Shown here: positions 26,911-37,278 of the stretch, piece by piece
Layout: each line of letters begins with the position of its first letter
Position numbering within the stretch: the first letter of the stretch is position 1
Origin: Eubacterium ventriosum
GTDB lineage: Bacteria; Bacillota; Clostridia; Lachnospirales; Lachnospiraceae
Direction: 5' to 3'
Length of the DNA stretch: 64,000 bases
Assembly: GCF_025150745.1 (NCBI RefSeq)
Contig: NZ_CP102282.1
Coordinates: 1,871,501-1,935,500, forward strand
The notes under the pieces: model-generated
The model's database searches: none
Told to the model about the DNA's origin: nothing
What the model saw: the letters and a program-made list of their open reading frames with translations, nothing else
Program-made: the position numbers and the translations under genes

Positions 26911-29604
26911 ATGGCTTTACCAAAAATGATGCAGGATGTATGGGATAATCATCTTGATTCCCTTACGCCAATGATGAAAATGTATTTAGAAACGAAGAAA
27001 CAGCATGATGATTGCATAATTTTCTATAGATTAGGTGATTTCTATGAAATGTTTTTTGATGATGCTACAACTGCTTCTAAGGAAATGGAAATTACATTAA
27101 CAGGAAAAAGCTGTGGTTTGGAAGAAAGAGCACCAATGTGTGGTGTTCCGTATCATGCAGTTGATTCATATATTAACCGACTTGTAACAAAAGGATATAA
27201 GGTTTGTATTGTTGAACAGACCGAGGATCCGGCACAGGCTAAGGGACTTGTAAAACGTGAAGTTGTGAGAATCGTTACACCGGGTACTAATCTTAACACT
27301 GCCGCAATGGATGAGGGGAGAAATAATTACATTATGTCCATAGCATATATAGGCGGTAAGTTTGGGATTTCCATAGCAGATGTTACAACAGGTGATTATT
27401 ATGTTACGGAAGTTACAACTGAAAGAAATGTAGTTGATGAAATTAATAAGTTTATGCCAAGCGAAATAATATGCAATCATTCATTTTTGATGAGTGGTAT
27501 GGATATAGATGATTTAAAAGACCGACTTTCAATATCAGTTTTTGAATTGGAAGAATGGTATTTTGATGAAGAAATCTGTAGTGATGTTTTAAAAGAACAC
27601 TTTGGAATGGTTGATTTGGCAGGACTTGGTATTTCAAATATGAGCCTTGGAATCATTGCTTCAGGTTCACTTCTTAAGTATTTATATGAAACACAGAAAA
27701 ATTCCCTGTCACATATGACTAAGCTTATTCCTTATTCAACAAGTACATTTATGATTCTTGATACTTCAACAAGAAGAAATTTGGAATTATGCGAAACATT
27801 AAGAGAGAAGCAAAAGAAAGGTTCTCTGCTTTGGGTTTTGGATAAAACAAAAACGGCGATGGGAGCAAGAACTTTAAGAAATTATATTGAACAGCCTCTT
27901 ATTTCAAAAGAAGAAATTATAAACAGACAGAAAGTTATTGAAGAATTAAACAAGTCTATGATTACAAGAGATGAGTTAAGAGAATATCTTGCACCAATTT
28001 ATGACTTGGAAAGACTTTTAAGCAAGATTTCTTACCGTTCAGCCAATCCTAGAGATTTAATTGCTTTTAAAACATCTCTTTCAATGTTGCCACATATTAA
28101 GAATATAATAATGGATTTCAAATCTCCATTGTTTAAAGATATATATAACAGATTAGATGTTCTTGAAGATATTACAACGCTTATAAGTGAGTCAATTATG
28201 GATGATCCACCAATTAATATTAAGGAAGGTGGAATTATAAGAACAGGCTATAATGAAGAAATTGACAGATTAAGAAATGCAAAAACAGAAGGTAAAACCT
28301 GGCTTGCAGAAATGGAAGCGTCTGAGAAAGAAAGTACAGGCATTAAGAACCTTAAAATTAAATATAATAAAGTTTTTGGATATTACATAGAGGTTTCTAA
28401 TTCCTTTAAGGACCAAGTTCCTGATTATTATGTAAGAAAACAGACTTTAACTAACGCAGAAAGATATACAACTGACAAGTTAAAAGAACTTGAAGATGTT
28501 ATTATGGGGGCTGAGGATAAGTTATTCTCTTTGGAATACAATATTTTTACTGCAATTAGAGATGAAATATTTAATCAGATTAACAGAATTCAGCAAACAG
28601 CAAAAGCTGTTGCACAGATTGATGTTTTTGCATCTCTTGCATTTGTGGCTGACAGAAATCATTATGTTAAGCCTAAAATAAATGAAAAAGGTGTTATAGA
28701 TATTAAGGACGGCAGACATCCTGTTGTTGAAAAAATGATGCCTGACAATACATTTATTGCTAATAATACATTTCTTGACATGAATAATAACAGACTTGCA
28801 ATTATAACAGGCCCTAACATGGCAGGAAAGTCTACATATATGCGTCAGACAGCATTAATTGTACTTATGGCCCAGATTGGTTCTTTTGTTCCTGCAAAAT
28901 ATGCAAATATATCAATATGCGATAAGATTTTTACAAGAGTAGGTGCATCAGATGACTTGGCAAGTGGTCAGAGTACATTTATGGTAGAAATGACAGAAGT
29001 TGCAAATATACTTAGAAATGCTACAGCCAACAGCCTTCTTATTTTGGATGAAATAGGTCGTGGCACAAGTACTTTTGACGGTTTAAGTATTGCCTGGGCT
29101 GTTGTTGAGCATATTTGTGATAAAAAATTATTAGGTGCAAAAACATTATTTGCCACACATTATCACGAACTTACAGAACTTGAAGGAACTTTACCGGGAG
29201 TGAACAACTATTGTATAAGTGTTAAGGAACAGGGAGATGATATTGTTTTCTTAAGAAAGATTGTGGCTGGTGGCGCTGATAAGAGTTATGGCATTCAGGT
29301 TGCAAAACTTGCAGGTGTGCCTGAGTCTGTTTTAAACAGAGCAAAGGAACTTGTTAATGAATTAAGCAATGCTGACATAACTGTTAAGGCTAAAGAGATT
29401 GCAGCAAATCTTCAACCGGGAAATAATGTTCTTCCTACCATGAATGACGATTTAGAAGCTCATCAGATGACGTTGTTTGATACAGTAAGGGAAGATGATA
29501 TTATAAAGGAATTACAGGAAATAGACCTTGGAACCATGACACCTATTGAGGGGTTGAATTATTTATATAAACTTCAAAACCAGCTAAAAAACAGATGGCA
29601 GTAA
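26911..29604 (+). CDS. mutS: DNA mismatch repair protein MutS
   Basis: Mismatch-recognition ATPase, 897 aa. The mispair-reading Phe-x-Glu is F44-Y45-E46 in RLGDFYEMFFDD. The Walker A is TGPNMAGKST near residue 634, followed by DEIGRGTSTFDGLSIAWA and FATHYHEL. An N-terminal extension of about 20 residues precedes domain I, and the tail (MTLFD...LNYLYKLQNQL) holds the clamp/tetramer region. It is followed by mutL after 78 bases. Confidence 0.97.
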   Translation: MALPKMMQDVWDNHLDSLTPMMKMYLETKKQHDDCIIFYRLGDFYEMFFDDATTASKEMEITLTGKSCGLEERAPMCGVPYHAVDSYINRLVTKGYKVCIVEQTEDPAQAKGLVKREVVRIVTPGTNLNTAAMDEGRNNYIMSIAYIGGKFGISIADVTTGDYYVTEVTTERNVVDEINKFMPSEIICNHSFLMSGMDIDDLKDRLSISVFELEEWYFDEEICSDVLKEHFGMVDLAGLGISNMSLGIIASGSLLKYLYETQKNSLSHMTKLIPYSTSTFMILDTSTRRNLELCETLREKQKKGSLLWVLDKTKTAMGARTLRNYIEQPLISKEEIINRQKVIEELNKSMITRDELREYLAPIYDLERLLSKISYRSANPRDLIAFKTSLSMLPHIKNIIMDFKSPLFKDIYNRLDVLEDITTLISESIMDDPPINIKEGGIIRTGYNEEIDRLRNAKTEGKTWLAEMEASEKESTGIKNLKIKYNKVFGYYIEVSNSFKDQVPDYYVRKQTLTNAERYTTDKLKELEDVIMGAEDKLFSLEYNIFTAIRDEIFNQINRIQQTAKAVAQIDVFASLAFVADRNHYVKPKINEKGVIDIKDGRHPVVEKMMPDNTFIANNTFLDMNNNRLAIITGPNMAGKSTYMRQTALIVLMAQIGSFVPAKYANISICDKIFTRVGASDDLASGQSTFMVEMTEVANILRNATANSLLILDEIGRGTSTFDGLSIAWAVVEHICDKKLLGAKTLFATHYHELTELEGTLPGVNNYCISVKEQGDDIVFLRKIVAGGADKSYGIQVAKLAGVPESVLNRAKELVNELSNADITVKAKEIAANLQPGNNVLPTMNDDLEAHQMTLFDTVREDDIIKELQEIDLGTMTPIEGLNYLYKLQNQLKNRWQ

Positions 29605-29682
29605 TAATAACTAATCAGGCAGTATAAGAGTAAAGTTGGAACAAGGACAGGATAAAGGCTAAGATTAAGTAGGAGACAAGGT

Positions 29683-31746
29683 ATGAGTAAAATTCATGTT
29701 TTAGATCAAAATACAATAAACCAGATAGCAGCAGGCGAGGTGATTGACAGACCTGCATCTATTGTTAAGGAACTTATGGAAAATGCAATAGATGCAGGAG
29801 CTACAATGATATCCGTTGAAATTAAAGATGGTGGTACATCATTAATAAGAATTACCGATAACGGTTCAGGCATTGAAAAAGATGATATTAAAGTGGCTTT
29901 TTTAAGACATGCCACAAGTAAGATTAAAACAGCTCTTGACCTTATAAGTGTATCATCCCTTGGATTTAGAGGTGAGGCATTATCAAGTATTGCTTCTGTT
30001 TGTCAGGTTGAACTTATAACAAAGACTGAAGATGCCATAACAGGTATCAGATACAAAATCGAAGGTGGAAAAGAAGTAACTTTCGAAGAAATAGGTGCAC
30101 CTGAGGGAACAACTTTTATTGTAAAGAATATATTCTTTAACACTCCTGCCAGAAGAAAATTTTTAAAAACTGCCCAGACAGAAGCAGGTTACATTTCTGA
30201 AATAGTAGAAAAGATAGCTTTATCACATCCTGAAATATCAATTAGTTTTATTAATAATAATCAAACTAAGATTCATACATCAGGCAATGGTAATTTAAAA
30301 GATGTTATTTATAATATTTACGGAAGAGATATTGCAAACAATCTGTTAGAAATAAACTGCAGTAATGAATTTATTAAGATGACAGGCTATATTGGCAAGG
30401 CAATAATCTCAAAAGGTAATAGAAGTTTTGAAAACTATTTTATAAATGGCAGATATATTAAAAATAATATTATTTCAAAGGCAATTGAAGATGGTTACAA
30501 GTTTATTCTAATGCAGCATAAGTATCCCTTTACAGCAATTAATTTTGAAATAGACCAGGATTTGTTAGATGTTAATGTGCATCCGGCAAAAATGGAATTG
30601 CGTTTTAGAAAAGGTGAGGCGATTTATCCTTTTATTATGGATAGCATTCACGATACTCTTGTTGAAAAGCCTAATATAATTAAGGTTGAGTTAAATGAGG
30701 AAAAGCCTAATGAAGAAAAAATAGCCAGAGCACCGGAACCTTTTGAAAAAACAAGAACAGAGATAAATCATATTCTTGGCGATGTACCTGATTACAAAAT
30801 GGCTGAAAATTTTATAAAAAGTATTAACGATGAAAACATTAAAATCGAAGATATTAAGAAACAAAATATTAGAGAAGAAAATAATTATGCTGTTGATACA
30901 CGAAAAGAAAAAACAGAACAAAAATCAGATATTCTGACGGAAATCAATGATGTAGTTATAAAAAATAATAATCAGGAAACAAAAAATACACATTTTTCTG
31001 ATATAAGTAAAAATATTGAAGAAAATTCAAATTTATCAGAAGGTTCGGAAATTAAAAATATAGGAAATGAAATAAAGGAACCTGAAAATATAAAGGAAGA
31101 AAAAAAATCAAAGCCTATCCAACAGGAACTTTCAGGAGTATACGATGACTTTCTTACAAATGTGGCAAGACCGTCTCATAGATTGGTAGGTCAGGTTTTT
31201 GAAACATATTGGATAGTTGAGTATGATGGCAAGATGTATATTATTGACCAGCATGCAGCCCATGAGAAAGTAATGTTTGAAAAGCTTATGGACAGGCTTT
31301 CTAAGAAAGAAGTTTCATCACAGATGATTAATCCGCCTATTATTTTGAATTTGTCTTTAAATGAGGCAAATCTTATAAATAAATATATGGATAACTTTAA
31401 AGAGATAGGCTTTGAAATCGAAGCTTTTGGTGGACAGGATTTTGCAGTCAGGGCCGTACCGGCAGATTTATATACTTTGGACAGTTACGATGTTTTAATG
31501 CAGATTATTGATAACTTGTCTAATGAAAATGGAAGAATGGTTCCTGATATGATTACCGAAAAAATAGCTTCAATGTCATGTAAGGCAGCAGTAAAGGGAA
31601 ACAATAAAATGTCTACACAGGAGGCAAATGCATTAATAGACCAGTTGCTTTCATTGGAGAATCCTTATAACTGTCCTCATGGAAGACCTACAATTATATC
31701 AATGAGTCATTATGAATTGGACAAAAAATTCAAGAGAATTGTATAG
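29683..31746 (+). CDS. mutL: DNA mismatch repair protein MutL
   Basis: GHKL ATPase, 687 aa. N-terminal motifs are ENAIDAGA, DNGSGI and LGFRGEALSS. A Glu/Asn/Lys-rich linker spans roughly 330-475. The C-terminal domain has the endonuclease metal motif DQHAAHEKVMFE (near residue 522) and CPHGRP, so this is a nicking MutL as expected where no MutH exists. TAGGAGAC precedes the ATG. Confidence 0.97.
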   Translation: MSKIHVLDQNTINQIAAGEVIDRPASIVKELMENAIDAGATMISVEIKDGGTSLIRITDNGSGIEKDDIKVAFLRHATSKIKTALDLISVSSLGFRGEALSSIASVCQVELITKTEDAITGIRYKIEGGKEVTFEEIGAPEGTTFIVKNIFFNTPARRKFLKTAQTEAGYISEIVEKIALSHPEISISFINNNQTKIHTSGNGNLKDVIYNIYGRDIANNLLEINCSNEFIKMTGYIGKAIISKGNRSFENYFINGRYIKNNIISKAIEDGYKFILMQHKYPFTAINFEIDQDLLDVNVHPAKMELRFRKGEAIYPFIMDSIHDTLVEKPNIIKVELNEEKPNEEKIARAPEPFEKTRTEINHILGDVPDYKMAENFIKSINDENIKIEDIKKQNIREENNYAVDTRKEKTEQKSDILTEINDVVIKNNNQETKNTHFSDISKNIEENSNLSEGSEIKNIGNEIKEPENIKEEKKSKPIQQELSGVYDDFLTNVARPSHRLVGQVFETYWIVEYDGKMYIIDQHAAHEKVMFEKLMDRLSKKEVSSQMINPPIILNLSLNEANLINKYMDNFKEIGFEIEAFGGQDFAVRAVPADLYTLDSYDVLMQIIDNLSNENGRMVPDMITEKIASMSCKAAVKGNNKMSTQEANALIDQLLSLENPYNCPHGRPTIISMSHYELDKKFKRIV

Positions 31747-31761
31747 GAGCCTAAAATAAAA

Positions 31762-32712
31762 ATGAACAATTTAGTAATAATAACAGGACCTACCGCTGTT
31801 GGAAAAACAGAAATATCAATTGAACTTGCCAAGGCCATAAACGGCGAAATTATAAGTGCAGATTCCATTCAGGTATATAAATATATGGATATAGGTTCTG
31901 CCAAAATAAAAAAAGAAGAAATGCATGGCATAAAGCATTATCTTATAGATGAATTTGAGCCTGATGATGAATTTAATGTTAATGTATTCCAAAAGCTTAC
32001 AAAGAAATACATTAATGAAATTTATGAAAAAGGGAAAACGCCTATTATAGTAGGTGGAACAGGTTTTTATATTCAGTCTGTTTTGTATGACATTGATTTT
32101 GACGAAACAGAAGATAATCATGAATATAGAAAGACTTTGGAACAGATTTATAAAGATAAAGGTGTCCAATATCTTTATAATATGCTTAAAGAGGTTGATG
32201 AAGAATCAGCCAAGGCAATACATTATAATAATGTTAAAAGAGTAATAAGGGCTCTTGAATATAATCATCAGACAGGAAAGAAGATTTCAGACCATAATAA
32301 AGAACAGCGTGAACATGCTTCTCCATATAATTTTAAATATTTTGTTTTAAATGATAAGAGAGAGCTACTTTATTCACGAATAAATAAAAGAGTTGATTTT
32401 ATGATTAAGGAAGGTCTTGTGGATGAAGTAAAAAGTCTTTTGGATAAAGGCTATGACAGAAATCTTGTATCAATGCAGGGCATTGGTTATAAAGAGATTA
32501 TTGAATATTTAGACGGAAAGATTTCATTGGATGAGGCAGTGGAATTAATAAAGAAGAACACAAGGCATTTTGCGAAAAGACAGTTGACCTGGTTTAGGCG
32601 TGAAAAAACAGTTACCATGGTAAACTGGGATGAATATGATTATGACAAAAATAAGTTATTGGCATGTATGCTTAAAGACTTAAGAGAAATTAATATAATA
32701 AAGGATAAATAA
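31762..32712 (+). CDS. miaA: tRNA dimethylallyltransferase MiaA
   Basis: Transfers a dimethylallyl group to A37 of tRNAs reading U-starting codons, 316 aa. GPTAVGKTE is the P-loop, DSIQVYKYMDIGSAK and VGGTGFYIQSV are family motifs, and RHFAKRQLTWFRRE closes the conserved part. It follows mutL by 15 bases. In many Firmicutes hfq comes next; here the following gene begins one base after the stop, so hfq is not in this cluster. Confidence 0.97.
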   Translation: MNNLVIITGPTAVGKTEISIELAKAINGEIISADSIQVYKYMDIGSAKIKKEEMHGIKHYLIDEFEPDDEFNVNVFQKLTKKYINEIYEKGKTPIIVGGTGFYIQSVLYDIDFDETEDNHEYRKTLEQIYKDKGVQYLYNMLKEVDEESAKAIHYNNVKRVIRALEYNHQTGKKISDHNKEQREHASPYNFKYFVLNDKRELLYSRINKRVDFMIKEGLVDEVKSLLDKGYDRNLVSMQGIGYKEIIEYLDGKISLDEAVELIKKNTRHFAKRQLTWFRREKTVTMVNWDEYDYDKNKLLACMLKDLREINIIKDK

Positions 32713-32713
32713 A

Positions 32714-34003
32714 ATGATTAATAAGATTAAAGAAATGTATAAGCAGCAGGGAATATCTGAACAGGTTTATGATTTTTCAGAAAAAATTTGTGCTGATTTG
32801 GAAGAAAGATTTAAGAAAGTAGACAAGATTGCAGAATATAATCAGTTAAAAGTTATTGGTGCCATGCAGAAAAATAAAGTTGCCGAAGCACATTTTAATA
32901 CTACAACAGGTTATGGATATAATGATTTAGGAAGAGAAACTTTAGAAAAAGTTTATGCAGATGTTTTTCATACAGAGGATGCATTAGTAAGACCACAGAT
33001 TACATGTGGAACTCACGCATTGGCACTTGCCCTTTCTGCTAATTTAAGACCAAATGACAAATTAGTATATATTTCAGGAAAGCCTTACGACACACTGGAA
33101 GAAGTTATTGGAATCAGACCTTCCAACGGCAGTCTTGCAGAATATGGTGTCAAATATGATCAGGTTGACCTTTTAGAAAATGGTGAATTTGATTTTGAAG
33201 GAATTAAAGAGAAAATTACTAACGATGTTAAAGTTGTAGGAATCCAGCGTTCAAAGGGTTATGCCACAAGACCAACATTATCTGTTGAAAAAATAGGTCA
33301 GGCAATTAAAGCTGTTAAAGAAATTAATCCAAACATTATTGTTATGGTAGATAACTGTTATGGAGAGTTCGTAGAAGAAATAGAGCCATCAGATGTTGGA
33401 GCAGACATGATTGTCGGCTCTCTTATAAAAAATCCGGGTGGCGGGCTTGCTCCTATTGGTGGATATATTTGTGGAACAAAACAGTGTATTGAAAATTGCT
33501 CATATAGACTTACAACACCGGGACTTGGAAAAGAAGTTGGAGCAAACCTCGGTGTAATGAGTTCATTTTATCAGGGACTTTTCCTTGCACCAAATGTAGT
33601 TGCATCAGCTTTGAAGGGTGCAATATTTGCTGCAAACTTATTTGAAAAGTTTAATTTTAATGTCATTCCTGACGGAAAAGAGTCAAGACACGATATTATT
33701 CAGGCAATTGAATTTGGAAATCCTGATTGCGTAATTGCTTTTTGCAAGGGAATTCAGGCAGCGGCCCCTGTTGACAGCTATCTGACTCCTGAACCTTGGG
33801 ATATGCCGGGATATGATGCACCGGTAATTATGGCAGCAGGTGCTTTTGTGTCAGGTTCATCAATTGAACTTAGTGCAGATGGACCTATTAAACCACCATA
33901 TGCAGTGTATTTCCAGGGCGGTTTGACATGGCATCATGCAAAACTTGGAATACTAAAAGCTTTCCAGAATATGGTTGATGACGGATTAATTACATTAAAG
34001 TAA
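32714..34003 (+). CDS. PLP-dependent methionine gamma-lyase/aluminium-resistance family protein
   Basis: A 429-aa fold-type I PLP enzyme of the family often annotated as aluminium resistance or cystathionine beta-lyase-like (COG4100). The conserved start is HFNTTTGYGYNDLGRETLEKVYADVF, the cofactor Asp region is MVDNCYGEFVE, and GSLIKNPGGGLAPIGGYICG carries the probable Schiff-base lysine. The true substrate is not established. It is contiguous with miaA and probably ends that transcript. Confidence 0.88.
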   Translation: MINKIKEMYKQQGISEQVYDFSEKICADLEERFKKVDKIAEYNQLKVIGAMQKNKVAEAHFNTTTGYGYNDLGRETLEKVYADVFHTEDALVRPQITCGTHALALALSANLRPNDKLVYISGKPYDTLEEVIGIRPSNGSLAEYGVKYDQVDLLENGEFDFEGIKEKITNDVKVVGIQRSKGYATRPTLSVEKIGQAIKAVKEINPNIIVMVDNCYGEFVEEIEPSDVGADMIVGSLIKNPGGGLAPIGGYICGTKQCIENCSYRLTTPGLGKEVGANLGVMSSFYQGLFLAPNVVASALKGAIFAANLFEKFNFNVIPDGKESRHDIIQAIEFGNPDCVIAFCKGIQAAAPVDSYLTPEPWDMPGYDAPVIMAAGAFVSGSSIELSADGPIKPPYAVYFQGGLTWHHAKLGILKAFQNMVDDGLITLK

Positions 34004-34039
34004 CATTTTTGAATTAACTGTCTTTTATTGTAAAAAACG

Positions 34040-34068
34040 TATACACAACTTTTTTATTGTGCTAATAT
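34040..34068 (+). promoter_or_regulatory. Candidate sigma-A promoter for radC
   Basis: TATACA (34040-34045), 17 bases, TAATAT (34063-34068), 41 bases before the radC start. The -35 matches four of six consensus bases. Confidence 0.4.
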
Positions 34069-34108
34069 ATATGGGTGCCTTGTATTTGGAGAGAAGGAAT
34101 GGAGGCAT

Positions 34109-34804
34109 ATGAACAATATAAAAGATTTACCGGTTAATGACAGACCTTATGAGAAGTGTTTTGCAAAAGGTCCTGAATATTTAACTGACGTGGAGTTACT
34201 TGCAGTAATTTTGAGAACAGGAACAAATGGCATCAGTTCATTTGAATTATCCAAAGATATTTTGTCACACAAATCTCAAAATGGTAAACAGGATTTGCTG
34301 GCAATAATGCATATGACAAAGGAACAACTTCTGAGTATTAAGGGAGTTGGCATGGTTAAGGCAGTTCAGATTATGTGTGTAAGGGAACTTGTAAGACGCA
34401 TATCATCAGTAAAGGCAAAGGATTCTATCCAATATAATATTCCGTCAACAATTGCAGATTATTATATGGAACAGCTAAGACATTTAGAACAGGAGAATCT
34501 TGTTGTAATGTTTTTGGATACTAAATGCCATTTAATTAAGGATATGACAATAACTAAAGGAACAGTTAATCAGTCCCTGATTTCGTCAAGGGAGATTTTT
34601 GTTGAGGCTTTAAGATGCGATGCTGTGAATATTATACTTATACATAATCATCCAAGTGGAGACTGTACTCCAAGCAGAGATGACATGGCAAGCACATTAG
34701 CAATTAGTAAAGCAGGCAAAATTATAGGAATTAACGTTTTAGATCACATTATAATAGGGGACAGAAGTTATTCAAGTCTAAGAGAATTAAAACTTATGAA
34801 ATAA
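34109..34804 (+). CDS. radC: RadC family (JAB/MPN domain) protein
   Basis: A 231-aa protein with an N-terminal helix-hairpin-helix-like region (LLSIKGVGMVKAVQI) and a C-terminal JAMM metalloprotease-like domain, HNHPSGDCTPSRDD, with a complete metal motif. The name is historical: a role in repair is not supported for most members and the function is unsettled. It directly precedes mreB, a conserved order in many bacteria. GGAGG lies just before the ATG. Confidence 0.94.
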   Translation: MNNIKDLPVNDRPYEKCFAKGPEYLTDVELLAVILRTGTNGISSFELSKDILSHKSQNGKQDLLAIMHMTKEQLLSIKGVGMVKAVQIMCVRELVRRISSVKAKDSIQYNIPSTIADYYMEQLRHLEQENLVVMFLDTKCHLIKDMTITKGTVNQSLISSREIFVEALRCDAVNIILIHNHPSGDCTPSRDDMASTLAISKAGKIIGINVLDHIIIGDRSYSSLRELKLMK

Positions 34805-34828
34805 CTTCTTAAAATGAAAGGACAGATT

Positions 34829-35860
34829 ATGAGTCGTAGTGTTTTTGGAATTGATTTTGGTACAAGCACCATAAAAATTTACAATGGTTTAACCAAAACA
34901 GTAATAACAGAAAAAGACATAATAGCTATAAAGAATAAAACACAATTATTTGAGTTTGGTGATGAGGCATTGAAAATGTATGAAAAAACACCACCTAACA
35001 TTAACATTATTTTTCCAATTAAGTATGGAGTTATAGCAGATTTAAAGAATATGAAGCTTTTGTTTGAAAGCTTTTACAAGAAGATAACTAAGGCAAGCGG
35101 TAGCAAGATGGGAAGATTTTGTATTGCAGTACCTACAGACATTACAGAAGTTGAAAAAAGAGCTTTTTACGATGTGGTCGCAAAGTCTGACATTAAAGCA
35201 CGCGAAATAAAAATTGTTGAAAAACCTATTGCAGATGCAGTAGGATTACAGATAGACATGAACAGCCAGAAGGGAAATCTTATAGTAAACATAGGGGCAG
35301 ATACAACTGAGATTTCCGTTATTTCAATGGGAGGTATTGTTGTCAGCAGAATAATTAAATTAGGTGGAAACAATATTGACCAGATGATTTGTGATGTTGT
35401 AAAAAGAAGATACAATATATATATTGGATTAAGGACAGCAGAAAAGATAAAGATTGCATTGGCTGATGCTATTTATTCAGAAGATGAAAATAACGAAAAT
35501 GATATTTTATATGTTTTTGGAAGAAATGTTATTACAGGACTTCCATCTGAAAGAGCTGTTGCAAAGGATACAATTTGCGAGGCAATTAAACCGTTTTTTG
35601 ATGAGATGGTTGATTCCATAAAGACTATATTGGAAAGAACACCACCTGAACTTTCAGCTGATATACTTGAAACAGGAATGTACTTAACAGGAGGCTCAGC
35701 ATCAATTAGAAATTTAGACAAGCTTATTGCACAGGAAACTGACTTAAAGGTTAATACAGTTAAGAATCCTGAAGCGTCAGTTATAAGAGGAATTTCCTTA
35801 ATTGTATCAGACTCACAGTATAAGAAGTTAATGTATGAGCCAAAACAGAGTTCATTCTAG
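34829..35860 (+). CDS. mreB: Rod-shape determining actin homologue MreB
   Basis: A 343-aa bacterial actin that organises lateral wall synthesis. VFGIDFGTSTIKIY is the phosphate-1 loop, and LTGGSASIRNLDKLI and the C-terminal helix fit the family. The phosphate-2 loop reads VNIGADTTEISVIS where most MreBs have DIGGGTTE. The ATG at 34829 follows AAAGGACA; an in-frame ATG at 34814 is less likely. It is the first gene of mreB-mreC-mreD-PBP2. Confidence 0.93.
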   Translation: MSRSVFGIDFGTSTIKIYNGLTKTVITEKDIIAIKNKTQLFEFGDEALKMYEKTPPNINIIFPIKYGVIADLKNMKLLFESFYKKITKASGSKMGRFCIAVPTDITEVEKRAFYDVVAKSDIKAREIKIVEKPIADAVGLQIDMNSQKGNLIVNIGADTTEISVISMGGIVVSRIIKLGGNNIDQMICDVVKRRYNIYIGLRTAEKIKIALADAIYSEDENNENDILYVFGRNVITGLPSERAVAKDTICEAIKPFFDEMVDSIKTILERTPPELSADILETGMYLTGGSASIRNLDKLIAQETDLKVNTVKNPEASVIRGISLIVSDSQYKKLMYEPKQSSF

Positions 35861-35890
35861 AAAGATAAAATATAAAGGATATGATTGATT

Positions 35891-36742
35891 ATGAAAAAAC
35901 CATCTAACTTTAAAGTAAAACCAAAAATTTTAATATCACTTTTAACATTATTATGTGTTGTATGCTTAATTTTGTCGGCCATTGTTCCGTCATTTTCAAA
36001 GCCTTTTAAGTTTGCTACGGGAATTATGGTAGTTCCTTTGCAGGAAGGTGTAAACAGAATCGGCACATGGTTTACTGACAAGGAAGAATTAATGAAGTCA
36101 GTAAAGAAACTTAAAAGTGAAAATAAAAAATTAAATGAAAAGGTAGACGAATTAACAGAAGAAAACAGTCTTTTAGCACAGAATAAGTACAAGTTAGACA
36201 GATTGGAAGAGTTATACAATCTTGATAATGAATATTCAAAGTATAAAAAAGTGGCTGCTTCTGTTATTGGAAAAGACACAGGTAATTATTTTAATATTTT
36301 CACAATTGATAAAGGTTCTTCTGATGGAATACAGGAGGGTATGAATGTTATAAGTGGTGGTGGCCTTGTTGGTATAGTTTCCGATGTAGGGCGTAACTAT
36401 GCTAAGGTTAGAGCCATAATTGATGATGAAAGTGGTGTTAGTGCTTCATTTGCAAATACTTCTGACTCAGCCATTGTAAGTGGTGACTTGAAGAAGATTG
36501 ATGAGGGGCTAATTAATATTACTGGAATTGACATTAATGCTGAAGTTTCAGCAGGAGACATGGTTGTTACATCACAAATAAGTGATAAGTTTCTTCCCGG
36601 AATACTTATTGGTTATGTGAAATCAGTATCAAAGGATTCTACAGGACTTACAAAGTCAGGAACTTTAATACCTGTAGTTGACTTTAAACATATAAATGAG
36701 GTACTTGTTATAAAACAGCTTAAAGAAAGTTTGAAGGACTAA
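35891..36742 (+). CDS. mreC: Rod shape-determining protein MreC
   Basis: A 283-aa bitopic membrane protein. A membrane segment (about 13-32) is followed by a coiled coil (KKLKSENKKLNEKVDELTEENSLL) and the beta-barrel MreC domain (VIGKDTGNYFNIFTIDKGSSDGIQEGMNVI). It links MreB to outside wall enzymes. The ATG at 35891 is preferred over a TTG at 35885 because of the spacing from AAAGGA. Confidence 0.94.
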   Translation: MKKPSNFKVKPKILISLLTLLCVVCLILSAIVPSFSKPFKFATGIMVVPLQEGVNRIGTWFTDKEELMKSVKKLKSENKKLNEKVDELTEENSLLAQNKYKLDRLEELYNLDNEYSKYKKVAASVIGKDTGNYFNIFTIDKGSSDGIQEGMNVISGGGLVGIVSDVGRNYAKVRAIIDDESGVSASFANTSDSAIVSGDLKKIDEGLINITGIDINAEVSAGDMVVTSQISDKFLPGILIGYVKSVSKDSTGLTKSGTLIPVVDFKHINEVLVIKQLKESLKD

Positions 36743-36744
36743 AT

Positions 36745-37278
36745 ATGAAACGTAGAGTATTGAACATTGTAATTACAGGTGCAATTATTATTGTATCATT
36801 TGTTCTTCAAAGCTATTTGTCATTAGTCAGCGGACAGTCTTTTGTAGTACCTAATCTACTATTAATTGTAACAAGCATATTTGGATTCATAAAGGGGTCA
36901 AACTATGGAAGTGTTACAGGATTGTTCTGCGGTCTTTTGGTAGACGTGGCTTTTGGAGATGTAATAGGATTGTTTGCACTTATATACATGTATATAGGAT
37001 TTATAAGTGGTGTCTTTAAGAAGATATTATATAGTGACCATATATTTATGCCAATGCTTGTAGTATTTGTAAACGATTTTTTATATAATCTTGCATATTA
37101 TGTGTTTAGATTTTTACTGAGAAATAAGTTAGACTTTTCATATTATTTTGAAAAAGTAATTTTACCAGAAATGATTTTTACAACATTTCTAACACTAATT
37201 TTCTATAAACTATTTTGTTTATTAGATGAAAAAATATTGAGAGAAAAACAGGAGAATAGGTTTAGTTTTGATAAGTGA
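36745..37278 (+). CDS. mreD: Rod shape-determining protein MreD
   Basis: A 177-aa integral membrane protein with about five hydrophobic segments and the weakly conserved MreD pattern (GSNYGSVTGLFCGLLVDVAFGDVIGLFALIY). It starts two bases after mreC and overlaps the likely start of the PBP2 gene by 11 bases. Confidence 0.9.
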   Translation: MKRRVLNIVITGAIIIVSFVLQSYLSLVSGQSFVVPNLLLIVTSIFGFIKGSNYGSVTGLFCGLLVDVAFGDVIGLFALIYMYIGFISGVFKKILYSDHIFMPMLVVFVNDFLYNLAYYVFRFLLRNKLDFSYYFEKVILPEMIFTTFLTLIFYKLFCLLDEKILREKQENRFSFDK

